DNA of 18,939 nucleotides from Rodentolepis nana (taxonomy: Eukaryota > Platyhelminthes > Cestoda > Cyclophyllidea > Hymenolepididae). The notes below the pieces were generated by a model. It was not told the DNA's origin. It did not search any database and was given only the letters and a program-made list of their open reading frames with translations. Made by a program: the position numbers and the translations under genes. Below are positions 7,688-17,258 of this stretch, in pieces. Numbering within the stretch: the stretch's first letter is position 1; each line of letters begins with the position of its first letter. The stretch is taken from positions 1-18,939 of the forward strand of contig UZAE01000736.1 of the NCBI GenBank assembly GCA_900617975.1, in the 5' to 3' direction.

Positions 7688-7995
7688 GGGGTGTGCGATT
7701 GACTTACCTCCACGTGGTGCACCCTGGACAACGTATACTCATATGGCAAAAAGTCTATTAACCGGCAGTTGACTTCTCACTTCAAACTACCATGACCCAA
7801 CTGCTTGTCATATTCGCCCACCTCCACAGTACTCATCTTACCTTTTCTCTGTCCGTGTCTTTTACATCACTAAATCGTCCTTCTGTTCCCCATCTCTCGA
7901 CTTTCTGTTACTTTGATGAACCTTCTCTCTGTGAAGCTCGAAGTCAGCTAAATTGCTAATGATAACTATCAAAATGCCTATCATTTGAAATAAAA
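7688..7995 (+). mobile_element. rzSINE copy I
   Basis: Sense full-length copy, bounded by 13-bp duplications TATTTACCTAAGT (7675-7687) and TAATTACCTAAGT (7996-8008), one mismatch. The ribozyme region (7688-7758) keeps P1 and P3. It has a mismatch in P2 (ATTGACTT), a change in the P1.1 strand (GGACAA) and a closing G-U in P4, so activity is doubtful. The body and the tail (TGCCTATCATTTGAAATAA) are diverged, which suggests an older insertion. Confidence 0.92.
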
Positions 7996-8008
7996 TAATT
8001 ACCTAAGT

Positions 8009-8759
8009 GCGAAGTAATCTCAATGGATTCAAACTTCTGCCTTGTTAACCCTCTTCTGAAAAGCATTCGTGTAATTAACATTTCCTAATTGAAGTTATTT
8101 AAACGATGTCTAGGCGGACAAACTGAAAATAAGTTCAATTTATAAAGTCATTTAATTGTCAGGTTTGTGAGTGAAATTGTAAATAGGATGCTTGAAATCT
8201 ATTGACAGACTGACATACGCTACTGATATAGTTATACATTACAATAGGCAAAAGTAGACATCAGATAATAGAAAGGGGCATTGTAAGCACAGCAGAACTG
8301 ATCAAGGTAAATTTTACTTGATAACTGCTTATATACTGAAGTATAAAGGGGAATTTAGACCTAAGGTAAGCTCAAATTAACGAAGAGTAGCCATTCCCCA
8401 AATATCTGAAAGAGATTCATTTATTTGCAACTTTAATTGTGCTAAGAATGGTTACTCTCTTGTGAAAGTAGTCTCTTAAGAACCGCATCATTTACTTTTG
8501 AAATTTAGCAGTCTATGTACAGTATAGTACATATTGACGATAAATCATAATTTAACTTGCTTCCTGGCTTGAAACTTTTAAGATTTAATCTGTATTATCC
8601 TAAAATCGAATAAACTTTGCATATTGTGGAAAAAATTGGCCAAAAACACGTCAAAGTGATTTAGAAAATGAATAGTGACTTAATGTAAACAAATATTACT
8701 AATGCCATTCTAACTTACTTGGGATGAAATTAAGGCTTAATCAGACTTATCACACTCGA
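8009..8759. other. intergenic, no gene seen
   Basis: AT-rich spacer between rzSINE copies I and J. No open frame with coding character, RNA gene or further repeat was recognised. Confidence 0.5.
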
Positions 8760-9085
8760 ATATTTATTTATTTCAAATGGCAGGCATTTTGATAGTTATT
8801 ATTAGCCCTTTAGTTGACATCGAGCTTCACAGAAGGGAGGAACATTAAAGTGAGAAAAATTCGACAGGGAGAAATAAAAGCGATTCACAGATGTACCAGA
8901 CAGACAAACAGACACAAAGGCAGAGAAAAGGCTAGATGAGTACTGTGGAAGGGGTCGAATATGACATACATTGGGATCATGGCAGTTTGAAGTAAGAAAT
9001 CAACTGCCAGTTAATAGACTTTTTTGCCGTATGAGTATACGTTGCCCAGGGTGCACCACGTGGAGGTAAGTCTATCGCACACCCC
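8760..9085 (-). mobile_element. rzSINE copy J
   Basis: Antisense full-length copy: tail TATTTATTTATTTC at the left, 5' end at 9085. The ribozyme segment matches the window consensus without change. The body holds the (AGAC)n-type stretch seen in most copies when read antisense. No target-site duplication is visible, which is unusual for such an intact copy; the flank may have mutated or been deleted. The left limit is therefore approximate. Confidence 0.9.
9014..9085 (-). ncRNA. HDV-like ribozyme of copy J, intact fold
   Basis: All pairing elements are present: P1 GGGGTGT/GCACCCT, P2 ATAGACTT/AAGTCTAT, P3 ACC/GGT closing TCCACGT, GGGCAA after P1, P4 CGTAT/ATACG with loop ACTC, and catalytic strand GCAAAA. 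It is identical to the segment of copy K, so this is probably the ancestral sequence. Confidence 0.85.
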
Positions 9086-9799
9086 GCTACTTTGTTTATT
9101 GAGGATAGAGAAATTTAAATCTCAAGATAATATCATGTAAGTTTACCATTTTCATGGGCATCAGTTACTTCCTTGTTCGTAAGAACTTTAAATGAGTTTA
9201 TAGACTTAACTTAAATGGAGACTAATTTTTGGGTTTACTGGTAACGAATTTGGATTTGAAACCACAGATTGGTATCAATTTGATTTTTCCTAAGTCTGCC
9301 TAACCTACTTAACAAGGCGAGTCTATATCAACTCAGATTGGAATATAGTGTAGTTATTAGCGTATTAGCAGTTAGCCCAAACCAGATCATATTTAATTTT
9401 CGATAACGATTAGTATTCAAATGCACACTTACATATAAAAGTCACTTTAGCTTTGCTTCTTTAATCGTGCCTGAGATGAGTAGCGATTTCTTTCCTAAGT
9501 TTATTAGGTAAATTAGTATTTTGAACACAGAACGAGTCCTTTTCAACGCTATAAACTGTGAATATCTCAAATTGTAGACACAATGAGGAAAGAGTATCCA
9601 ATCGCAGGTATGAATTAATGGTTCTCAAATTGTGTATTGGCCGTGTTATAGTTCCCCAGAAAATATCTGTGAAAAAAGAAACTTTAATAGTCCCCCCAAC
9701 GAATGACAGGTAAATTCACATAGTAAATTGTTAAGAATTTCTATTTTTCCTGAGACATTAACATACAACTTGTTTAGCAACCGCAAGACAACTAACCAG
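9086..9799. other. intergenic, no gene seen
   Basis: AT-rich spacer. No exon could be matched to the Argonaute locus that follows, although its true first exon may lie here or further upstream. Confidence 0.45.
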
Positions 9800-9810
9800 C
9801 TGATGTAAGT

Positions 9811-10100
9811 TTATTTATTTCAAATGGCAGGCGTTTTGAAAGATATCATTAGCCATTTAGCTGGCTTCGGGCTTCACAGGGGGGAGAACAGAAGAGCGAT
9901 TCACAGTTGTAAAAGAGATAGACGGACACAAAGGTAGAGAAAAAGGTAAGGGGAATACTGTGGAAGGTGTCGAATATGACAACCAGGGGAGTCGTGGTAG
10001 TTAGAAGCCAGAAGTCAATTGCCGGTTAATAGACTTTTTTGCCGTATGAGTATACGTTGCCCAGGGTGCACCACGTGGAGGTAAGTCTATCGCACACCCC
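9811..10100 (-). mobile_element. rzSINE copy K, just upstream of the Argonaute locus
   Basis: Antisense full-length copy with perfect 11-bp duplications CTGATGTAAGT (9800-9810 and 10101-10111) and tail AAATAAATAAA. The ribozyme is intact. It lies 108 bp before the first recognised Argonaute codon. Read on the plus strand, the ribozyme complement supplies a consensus splice donor (GGAG|GTAAGT, intron start 10081). An acceptor-like TTAATTACAG ends at 10177, so the copy could have contributed a 5' exon or disturbed the original promoter. That is inference. Confidence 0.92.
10029..10100 (-). ncRNA. HDV-like ribozyme of copy K, intact fold
   Basis: Same sequence and pairing as in copy J: 7-bp P1 with G1-U, 8-bp P2, 3-bp P3, L3 TCCACGT, GGGCAA, 5-bp P4 and GCAAAA. 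The predicted cleavage site is between 10101 and 10100 on the minus strand, which is the element/duplication boundary. Confidence 0.85.
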
Positions 10101-10208
10101 CTGATGTAAGTAGATATCTTAAAATTTCTCTCTACTAATGCAAACCACCTTTCTCCCAAGTACTTTGTTAATTACAGTAGATGTAAATTCAAATATGATG
10201 GGGGAAAA

Positions 10209-13200
10209 ATGTTAACACCGAGGCCTAGAATCGGCACAGTCGGCGAAGCGGTCATGGTTGAAGTCAATTGTTGGGACTTCGAAGTAGCTGACGTTCAAAT
10301 CCACCGATATGACATTCAACCAATGCAACCGCAAGAGGTGACGGAAAATGGGATTAACCAGTTGAAATTGCATGAAAAATTCTTGCTCAAGTACATGAAA
10401 TTTGTTTACAATTTGTATGTTCCCAAAACTATCTTTATTTAACGCCTTGGTGCTCATGCTTATTAATCACAGCTCGAATCTTTCCACTTTTCAGGATGGA
10501 TGATGACGTGTTTTCAGATGCAAATCGATTCTGCTTTTCACTGGAACCCCTTGAAAGAAAATTCACTCTCTCAGAACCACAATATTTAGATGTGTATGAA
10601 GGTGAAAGAAAATTGAGATTAAAATATGTTATTAAGAAATTGAGAACAATATCAGCCCAATCTATTAAACAGTACATGGAGAATCCTAATTCAATGAGAG
10701 AGGAAACTCCTCAGAAAGCAATCAATATGCTAGACAATCTTTTCCGTTGGGTTAATAGAAAAATCTTTGAAATTTTCCTGAATGGGGTGTATTTAAGAGA
10801 TCCTGAAAAGATATGTTCAAATGGCCTTTACAGCATTTATAGGGGTCACTTGTTCAGTGTTCGACCACAGTGGAAGTTATGAATTAATATCGATTTGGTG
10901 AGAAAGAGAAACACTACCACCCAAAATGTGATTAAATCGATTAGAATTACTGGAAATCTGATTGATGTGCTGTATGAAAAGTACAGCCAGAGCATGTATG
11001 ATAGGTCAAAATGGGAAAAAATCAGTACTGAAATTGCTTCTCTTAAGGCTGAAGCTAGCCACTACAGAAATTCCGGTGGCATTTTTGAACGAATTAACGC
11101 ATGAATCTACATCATTCGCGTGACTAAAAGTCTTCTTCCTGTAGATACGGGCAAATCCTTCTCAAAGGTATTAACAATGTTTAGCTTATCGGATAAAACA
11201 GCGGATGAGATCATTATCAAAGCATTTGATATGTCTGTAACAGAATATTTTACAAGGAAGTATGGCATAGTTTTGAAGTATCCTAATCTCCCTTGTGTTC
11301 GGGTAAGCTAAATAAATGTTAGTCCAATCAATCAACCTGTCTCTAGATCGAGAAAAACAGAGATGAGTTTATGCCAATGGAATTGCTAACAGTCTTGCCA
11401 TTTCAAAAAGCACGAGAAGATAAAAGACGTATTGCCTCTGAGGTTACTCGCATAGCTGCAGTTAAACCCTCAGAACGATTTAGGGATTTGGAGAGGATGG
11501 TAAAGCAAGTTATGTCATTGTAAGTAACCACCTTTACTTCGTTTACTTGGACTGTTCCTTATGGGGACTGTGTATGAGATTTCGCTCTACTCTAGGCGCA
11601 GTTCGTTGATATCAAAATTGAATTTAAAGTTCACAGACCCGAAGCCAGTTCGAGTTGTGGCTCGAGAATTGCCCCAACCAAATTCTCGATTTTTTAATGG
11701 CACACAAGAGATGAAACGAGGCTCGTGGAGTCATGAACCCTTCCTTGAATCTGCCTCTACTTTCCTTAAATGGGTCATTGTTGTTTTGCATCCGTTCAAG
11801 GTAAGATATTCTCTTATCATGTACTGATTCTCGCATCTTGAATCGCATGTTGAACTACATTCTGTCAAATTTTAGATTAGGAATGTTGATTGGCTTCGAA
11901 AAGAGCTTCCAATGGCTGCCCAAAAGTCTGGACTTGAAATGGATAGGAATTCAGAAGTAGTTAGGTTATTTGTAGCGGAATTACCCTCTTTGTTAGAAAT
12001 GCTTAGTCGAAAGGTTTTTTTCGCATCTTTATTGAAGCGCTTTCAATTCATTGCATTAATTTAGGGTGTACATTTAGCCTTTGTATTTTATCAGACACGA
12101 AAAGCTATTCAGAAATCAACCGTGCAAGTGAGCTGAATAAATTTATGGTGACCCAGTGTGTCAAGGATGTGAATATTAAAAAAACGAGGCTTTATGGGTT
12201 AGGTAGTCATATCTCGATAAGAAAAGCGTATTGGGATAATTTTTGCAACAATGTGTTTTCACATTTCGGATAACTTGTTGCTGAAAATTAATGGAAAGTT
12301 GGGAGGCTCGAATTGGCAAGTCAGTCAATTATCAGATTGGTGGGGAAAGGAGATCATCATGGTTGCCGGTGCTGACGTAACACATCCAACTTCTAAAAAC
12401 GGAGGCCTTCGAAAATCTGTTGCAGCAGTTGTGGCCTCGATTTCTCCAGACCTGGTGAAGTATGCTGCAGTGGTGAGACAACAGGAACACAAATTGGCCA
12501 GTGAGTGCATAAATGGAATGAAGGACATATTTACTGACCTTTTGGATGTAAAAAGAGCAATTTTGAATTGCATATACTGTGTAGACTTTTGGAAAGCATA
12601 ATAATGGCAGACTTCCTACGAAAATAATAGTCTATCGAGATGGTGTTCCATAGGGACAGTTCTATCAAGTGCTGGAGTCAGAGCTTGGAGATATTCAAGA
12701 AGCTTGTACTGATATTCGACCTGGATATGAACCTGGAATCACCTTTATTGTTGTGCAAAAGCATCATCACATTCGTTCCACTCCTATTTCTGAGAAGTAA
12801 GTGATTTATTTCTTAATTCTGAATAAAATAGCTTGATACCTGAGTGTGTTTGTGTTGAAATCGTGCTAAGTTTAATTCAAACACTGATGAATGACTTTTC
12901 AGAGCTTATTGAAGAGGTTCCAACTGTTTTATTAAGGGAATTTTTAAAAGAGGTGCCTAATTGAACTAGTTTGATCGGTGCAAGTTCGATTTATTGTTGC
13001 ATATTCAACGAATTCAACCACTTATTGGATGAGCAAAAGAGTTTAGAAGAGGGGGTGATGAAACCTGAACTGCAAAAGTTTTACTAAAGTTTAAGCTTCG
13101 GAATTATTAGGTTTTGCACATTTTCGTGAAGTATATAGTTTTCTTTTTAATCTCCCAATAATCGAATTTCAATAACCCACACTCATACCTATGTCACTTC

Positions 13201-14196
13201 AATTTATTTGTAACATCTATCAACCGAAAGCCAGTAATTGAGAAAGTGCGATCTCTATCTTAGCTACAAGCAACTCGATCATTTTGAAAGGCGTTCGGCT
13301 TGTAAATTTGTGCAGTTAACGACTTTTCGTCTAACAGATTTCTGACTATTAAGAAATGTTTAAAGCTAAACATTTTAACCCATTTGGATGTTTGAATATA
13401 AGCACCTGCCAATAGACTGAAAGGTGGAATATAAATCTTCTCCAATCAAAAGTTTATTAATATCAAAGAATTTTGGTAAAAATGGCCGCAATTGCATAAC
13501 AGTGAATCTTATAAGTGGTTAAGTTAGAAAAGAATATATTGGATCTAAAGGTTAATGTATCTTCCGATTTCGAATGCTTATTGTAAAATTATTGGTTAAG
13601 CATATCTATTTCACAGAGCTTAGCTTTATTTTAATTCTTGTGAACACATGCTTCATAGAAAAGGTCGTATTCAGTTACTTGAGTGTCACAGCCTTTCACA
13701 GCCCTCCAATTTTAGAACAATAAATTAGTATTTCCAAGATTTGAAGACATATCATTTGTGCTTAAGCAATAATGCATTTGATTAACTGAAATATTTAACT
13801 CGTTTTTTTATTTTTAGATCACAAAATATCTCTCCAGGAACAGTAGTGGACTCAGAGATCACTCACAACAGAGAATTTGACTTCTACCTTTGCTCGCATA
13901 AAGCTATTCAAGGCACTTCAAAGCCGGCTCATTACACTGTACTTTATGATGATAACGACTGGGATTCAGACGATCTCCAATTGTTCACTTACTTCTTGTG
14001 CCGTGCTTCTATGCGTTCCAATCGAACCATTTCCTACCCTACGCCGACCTACTATGCACATTTGGCGGCTTTCCGAGGTAGAAGTTGGCTCAAAGATGCC
14101 CTGAATCCTTCGGCTTTTCTGAAAAATAGCAAGTTTGCAATTGTCGAAGGACAAAAAGACTTGATGTTCTTTCTGAAGTCTCTTTACTTAGATTAA
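10209..14196 (+). pseudogene. Argonaute-family gene, eight exons, disabled
   Basis: Argonautes bind small RNAs and silence or slice targets. Exons: 10209-10414, 10495-11302, 11347-11519, 11596-11800, 11876-12013, 12065-12547, 12585-12796, 13818-14196. Their GT-AG introns are 80, 44, 76, 75, 51, 37 and 1021 nt, and phases agree. Domain order is complete: N (TPRPRIGTVG), linker, PAZ (exon 2, ending YPNLPCVR), MID (RNVDWLRKEL, MVTQCVKDVN) and PIWI ([39 protein letters not shown]). Lesions: TGA at 10880-10882 after SVRPQWKL, TGA at 11102-11104, TAG at 12651-12653 inside the DGV-GQF motif, a one-base loss near 12087, and a second frame break with about 25 unexplained codons between 12160 and 12265. 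Of the catalytic tetrad, Asp (12374), Asp (12639) and His (14059) remain; the Glu position reads Ala (12497). The introns show it is a decayed gene copy, not a processed one. Sequencing error could explain single lesions, hardly all five. An upstream exon is possible (acceptor ending 10177). Confidence 0.88.
12827..13083 (+). pseudogene. coding-like relic inside the last Argonaute intron
   Basis: One frame stays open for about 45 codons, meets a single TGA at 12962-12964, and continues for about 40 more to TAA at 13082-13084. The amino-acid content is protein-like (for example LIQTLMNDFSELIEEVP and FNHLLDEQKSLEEGV), alpha-helical and leucine-rich. The family was not recognised and it does not resemble Argonaute. 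It may be an exon or fragment of another gene captured in the only long intron (1021 nt) of the locus. It could also be chance. Confidence 0.3.
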
Positions 14197-15083
14197 TTTC
14201 ATTGATTTGCAATTTTAATTTATAATTTCAAACCCTGAATTTACTGTTGGAGTGAACTATTTTTAAACCAGTTCAAATACCAACATATTTTCAATTAATT
14301 TTACTTTTCTTTTCTTCTTCTTCTTCTTTCTTATCGGGTCTGGGATTTGCTGTATGACTGGACAATTGTTTCAGGATACTGGGGTTGAGAATAATCCGAC
14401 TCAGCTTCCGCACACCCCTGACATACTATTAATTGTGAGTGTGCAGAAATAGGATGCTGTCTCTACTCCATCAATTAATTTAGTTCGATCTTCAAAGCAC
14501 GACCAAATATAACGACGAGAGTTCGATTGTCCAAGGCTTATTGTGAAACCAGAGTGTTCGAGATGTGATTGGGGTTGTGAAAGGGTGAAATAATTCTTAA
14601 GATGCTAATGAACACTGGGATTGAAGTGTGAGGTTATATCTAAGAGAAGACTCTCAAGTTCCTTGCATCTCAGACCATTCTAGAAACACCCCCTCGATGA
14701 TCATATTAACGATTACAACACCATCGAGAGAACAACTTCTGAATGATTCCTCCACTTAAACCAGGTTACTTTGGAAATCTAACTTGACTCGTAGTAAGCA
14801 TGATTTGAATTACCAGTGGTTTCCATGTGGTTGCCTGTTCCCAACGCTTTTTATTCATTTCATGTTGTATTAAGACCCCTATCCCTGGGCAAAACTCATT
14901 GGCTTTTTCCAATACCAGTCATCCAATCTGATAATCCGTTTCAAATTTCTTGAAACAGAAATGCAGTTAAAAATACATTGGCTGCACTAACAAGACAAAG
15001 AATATAAATAATTGAACATAGCAAAGCTTCCTATTACACTTTTACATATTTATAACTGGAGTAACTTATCAGGCTGTCACATA
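14197..15083. other. downstream of the Argonaute locus, no gene seen
   Basis: No AATAAA lies close behind the Argonaute stop; only AT-rich variants do. A pyrimidine tract (TTCTTTTCTTCTTCTTC type) at about 14303-14332 is simple sequence. No gene or RNA was recognised. Confidence 0.45.
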
Positions 15084-15497
15084 TCAACTGCAGTGAAAAA
15101 GTAACCTCATTTTGGGGTATTTAATCTTACTAGTTCTTTCAGCTAAGCTCGTTTTTAGCTCAGAATTGAAGTAATTCGAGGTTTCGTGGAGCAGAGGTTG
15201 GTATTTCGGTCTGCTATTGGTGTGATAACTTCGCAAAGACGTATTGTAACTACAAAATTCATCTATCCATTTTTGCACGTCTTCCTCTGACCAAGATACG
15301 ATGACGATTGGTTGATATGTACTCGCCCTATTAATAATATATTTGGGCGATATGCAACTTTGTGAGATTTCGAAGGACCATTTCAAATGTCTACTATTAT
15401 AAGCTGTCTTCAAGAACTTCGTCATTCTAAGGTCAGTTGTCGTACTTTCAGAATGATTGGGAGGAAGTGATAACATCACATTAGAGGATCTTGCCAA
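15084..15497 (-). CDS. hypothetical 137-residue ORF, doubtful
   Basis: Open frame of 137 codons from an ATG, the longest in the region after the LRR gene. The protein is hydrophilic with Trp-containing stretches (IVSWSEEDVQKWIDEF) and many Ser/Thr. No signal peptide, membrane segment or known motif was seen, and no family was recognised. It has no matched splice sites or obvious polyadenylation signal. In AT-rich DNA a frame of this length can occur by chance, so it may be spurious or the trace of a decayed element related to the relic at 15592-16067 on the other strand. Confidence 0.2.
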   Translation of the reverse strand: MARSSNVMLSLPPNHSESTTTDLRMTKFLKTAYNSRHLKWSFEISQSCISPKYIINRASTYQPIVIVSWSEEDVQKWIDEFCSYNTSLRSYHTNSRPKYQPLLHETSNYFNSELKTSLAERTSKIKYPKMRLLFHCS

Positions 15498-15591
15498 TCA
15501 ATAGTGAAAAGTGGACATTAGGTTTGGCGGTGGCACGAGTCAGCAAATACAGTTATTACTGAAACTGTGTCCCAGAAAGTTTGTTGGCTTT

Positions 15592-16067
15592 GCAATGATT
15601 TGCACTTCACTTGTGTAACAAACGAGGACACAATGAACTCAAATTTAGGAAAGTAAACCTCCATTCAGAACCTTAAATCACAAGTTAGTCAAGTGAGATC
15701 AGCACTAGTCAGACCGAAGAAGAACATGAAAAGGAATGGATATGGGCAGAAGAACTATCACAAAGTGTTGCAAAATTTAGCATTAAGAAGAGAATGGAAA
15801 GAAAGCAACATCCTGACAATAGTTGATGACTCGAAATCCGCTTCAAAGTGAAGTCTGACCAGGAGGCAGAGAATGGTGAGCTTACTCAAAGATTGAAGAA
15901 GAATGCAGTGTTCTATTCTTGGAAAGAGAAATTAAGAGGACAGGAGGCCATGCTAAGAAATCTGCACCCGAGAACTTCTACATTCTAATGCGAAGAAACC
16001 GATCAAATCTGCATCCATTGCATTAATCGCCCTTGGAGAAGAAAAAATCGCAGGTGAGAAATAGGTA
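15592..16067 (+). pseudogene. decayed coding region, possibly retroelement gag-like
   Basis: Purine-rich stretch in which overlapping frames give protein-like but broken sequences. Near 15616-15650 a frame reads CNKRGHNELKFRK, similar to the CNKRGH part of CCHC zinc knuckles of gag proteins, with one cysteine missing. From about 15709 another frame reads EEEHEKEWIWAEEL, stops at a double TGA, then continues SDQEAENGELTQRLKKNAV and RTSTF to a TAA. A third frame is open from about 15667 to 15849 (VRPKKNMKRNGYGQKNY). No polymerase, terminal repeat or target duplication was found. It could equally be a dead cellular gene. Confidence 0.3.
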
Positions 16068-16694
16068 ATAAACGGAAAGATTTCAAGTGAACTCAAATAG
16101 AGTGTTCAACAAGTAATGTGGGGCTTAAAAATTTCGGTGTTATACTATTAATATTTCACCATGACGAGATTTATATTTTAACTAACGACTGTTCGAAAAT
16201 AACGCTCATCCATCCAGTTTGTTGACATGAACTGTAATGAAGTATTTTATACTTAATATTTTCCGGATTGAACTGTGTGGAACGTACAACTTGGTCATGG
16301 CTGAACAAAGAACTCTCATGTAAAATCAGGCAGTTTCGACGGTGCTACCATGATACTTGTGGCATAGAGAGCAAGTGTTATCGTGAGCACAAAGGCCGCT
16401 CAGTCAACCATCAATCAGTAGTCCTTTCTTGGTTTAACGAAGCCTTCATTGTATTATAACGACTAAGCCCGTAGCTTAGCTAACCATGGGAACCACTACA
16501 AACTAGCGGGTTTGCTGAGCGTAGCAATCCAATTCAACTACTATATCGTTTTGCCAAAACAATGAGAACATGATTTACCCTTGCCGATATGGATAACAGT
16601 CTGAATATCTAGTGACTTTATATTTTTTAGTTTATCAGGCTTTCCCTACCAGCATGAGACCAATTACTCCATGCAAAAATTTTATAACTCTACT
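16068..16694. other. intergenic, no gene seen
   Basis: A 63-codon open frame (16268-16459) has mixed Cys/Trp content but no recognised motif and is not called. A segment near 16463-16525 carries CTAAG...CTTAG and GAGCGTAGC/GTAGCTTAG-like partial inverted repeats that could be remains of a small DNA transposon. This is not supportable by eye. Confidence 0.35.
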
Positions 16695-16705
16695 TTTTCG
16701 AGCTT

Positions 16706-17030
16706 GGGGTGTGTGATAGACTTACCTCCATGTGATGCACCCTGGGAAACGTATTCTCATACGGCAAAAGAGTCTATTAACCAACAGTTGACTTCTGACT
16801 TCAGACTACCATCACCCCACTGTATATCGTATTCAACCACTTTCACAGTACTCATCTCACCTTTTCTCTGCCTTTGTGTCTCTCTGTCTCTTTTAAATCT
16901 GCTAATCATTATTTTGTCCCAACTATCGGCTTTTTTGTCACTTTGATGTTCCTTCCCCTCTTTGAAACCTGAAGTCAACTAAAGAGCTAATGACAGCTAT
17001 CAAAACGCCAGCCATTTGATATAAATAAAA
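16706..17030 (+). mobile_element. rzSINE copy L
   Basis: Sense full-length copy bounded by 11-bp duplications TTTTCGAGCTT (16695-16705) and TTTTCGGGCTT (17031-17041), one mismatch. The ribozyme segment (16706-16777) keeps P1 with one change in the neighbouring P3 (ACC/GAT), and P4 as CGTAT-TCTC-ATACG, a loop-only change. P2 is shortened to 7 bp, and the P1.1 strand is GGGAAA instead of GGGCAA. Body and LINE-like tail (GCCAGCCATTTGATATAAAT) are complete. The open frames on both strands here are read-through of the repeat. Confidence 0.92.
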
Positions 17031-17258
17031 TTTTCGGGCTTTGTTGTGTCGGCTTCAAACACCCCCTTTAAAATGTAAAAATATGCGGTGAACAGTGTCT
17101 GAAATTCATTTAATGCTTTGGATCTAGATTTTATGGCGTTGACTAAATGAGGGTTTCTTATTTAAGAATTCATCTTTCACAATTCGTCTTCATGATTTGT
17201 ATCAAATGCATGTCCACGATGTCCAGTATTTACTGACCGCCTTTATAATTCTGAAGTC

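Noticed and set aside
10058..10100. Spliced-leader RNA gene, because of GTAAGT after a conserved block in antisense
   Set aside because: No Sm-binding site or three-hairpin layout follows, and the block is the complement of the ribozyme in a dispersed retroposon.
10880..12653. Reassigned stop codons or readthrough in the Argonaute gene
   Set aside because: Both TGA and TAG occur, there are also frame breaks, and the nearby intact LRR gene ends at TGA and uses none internally.
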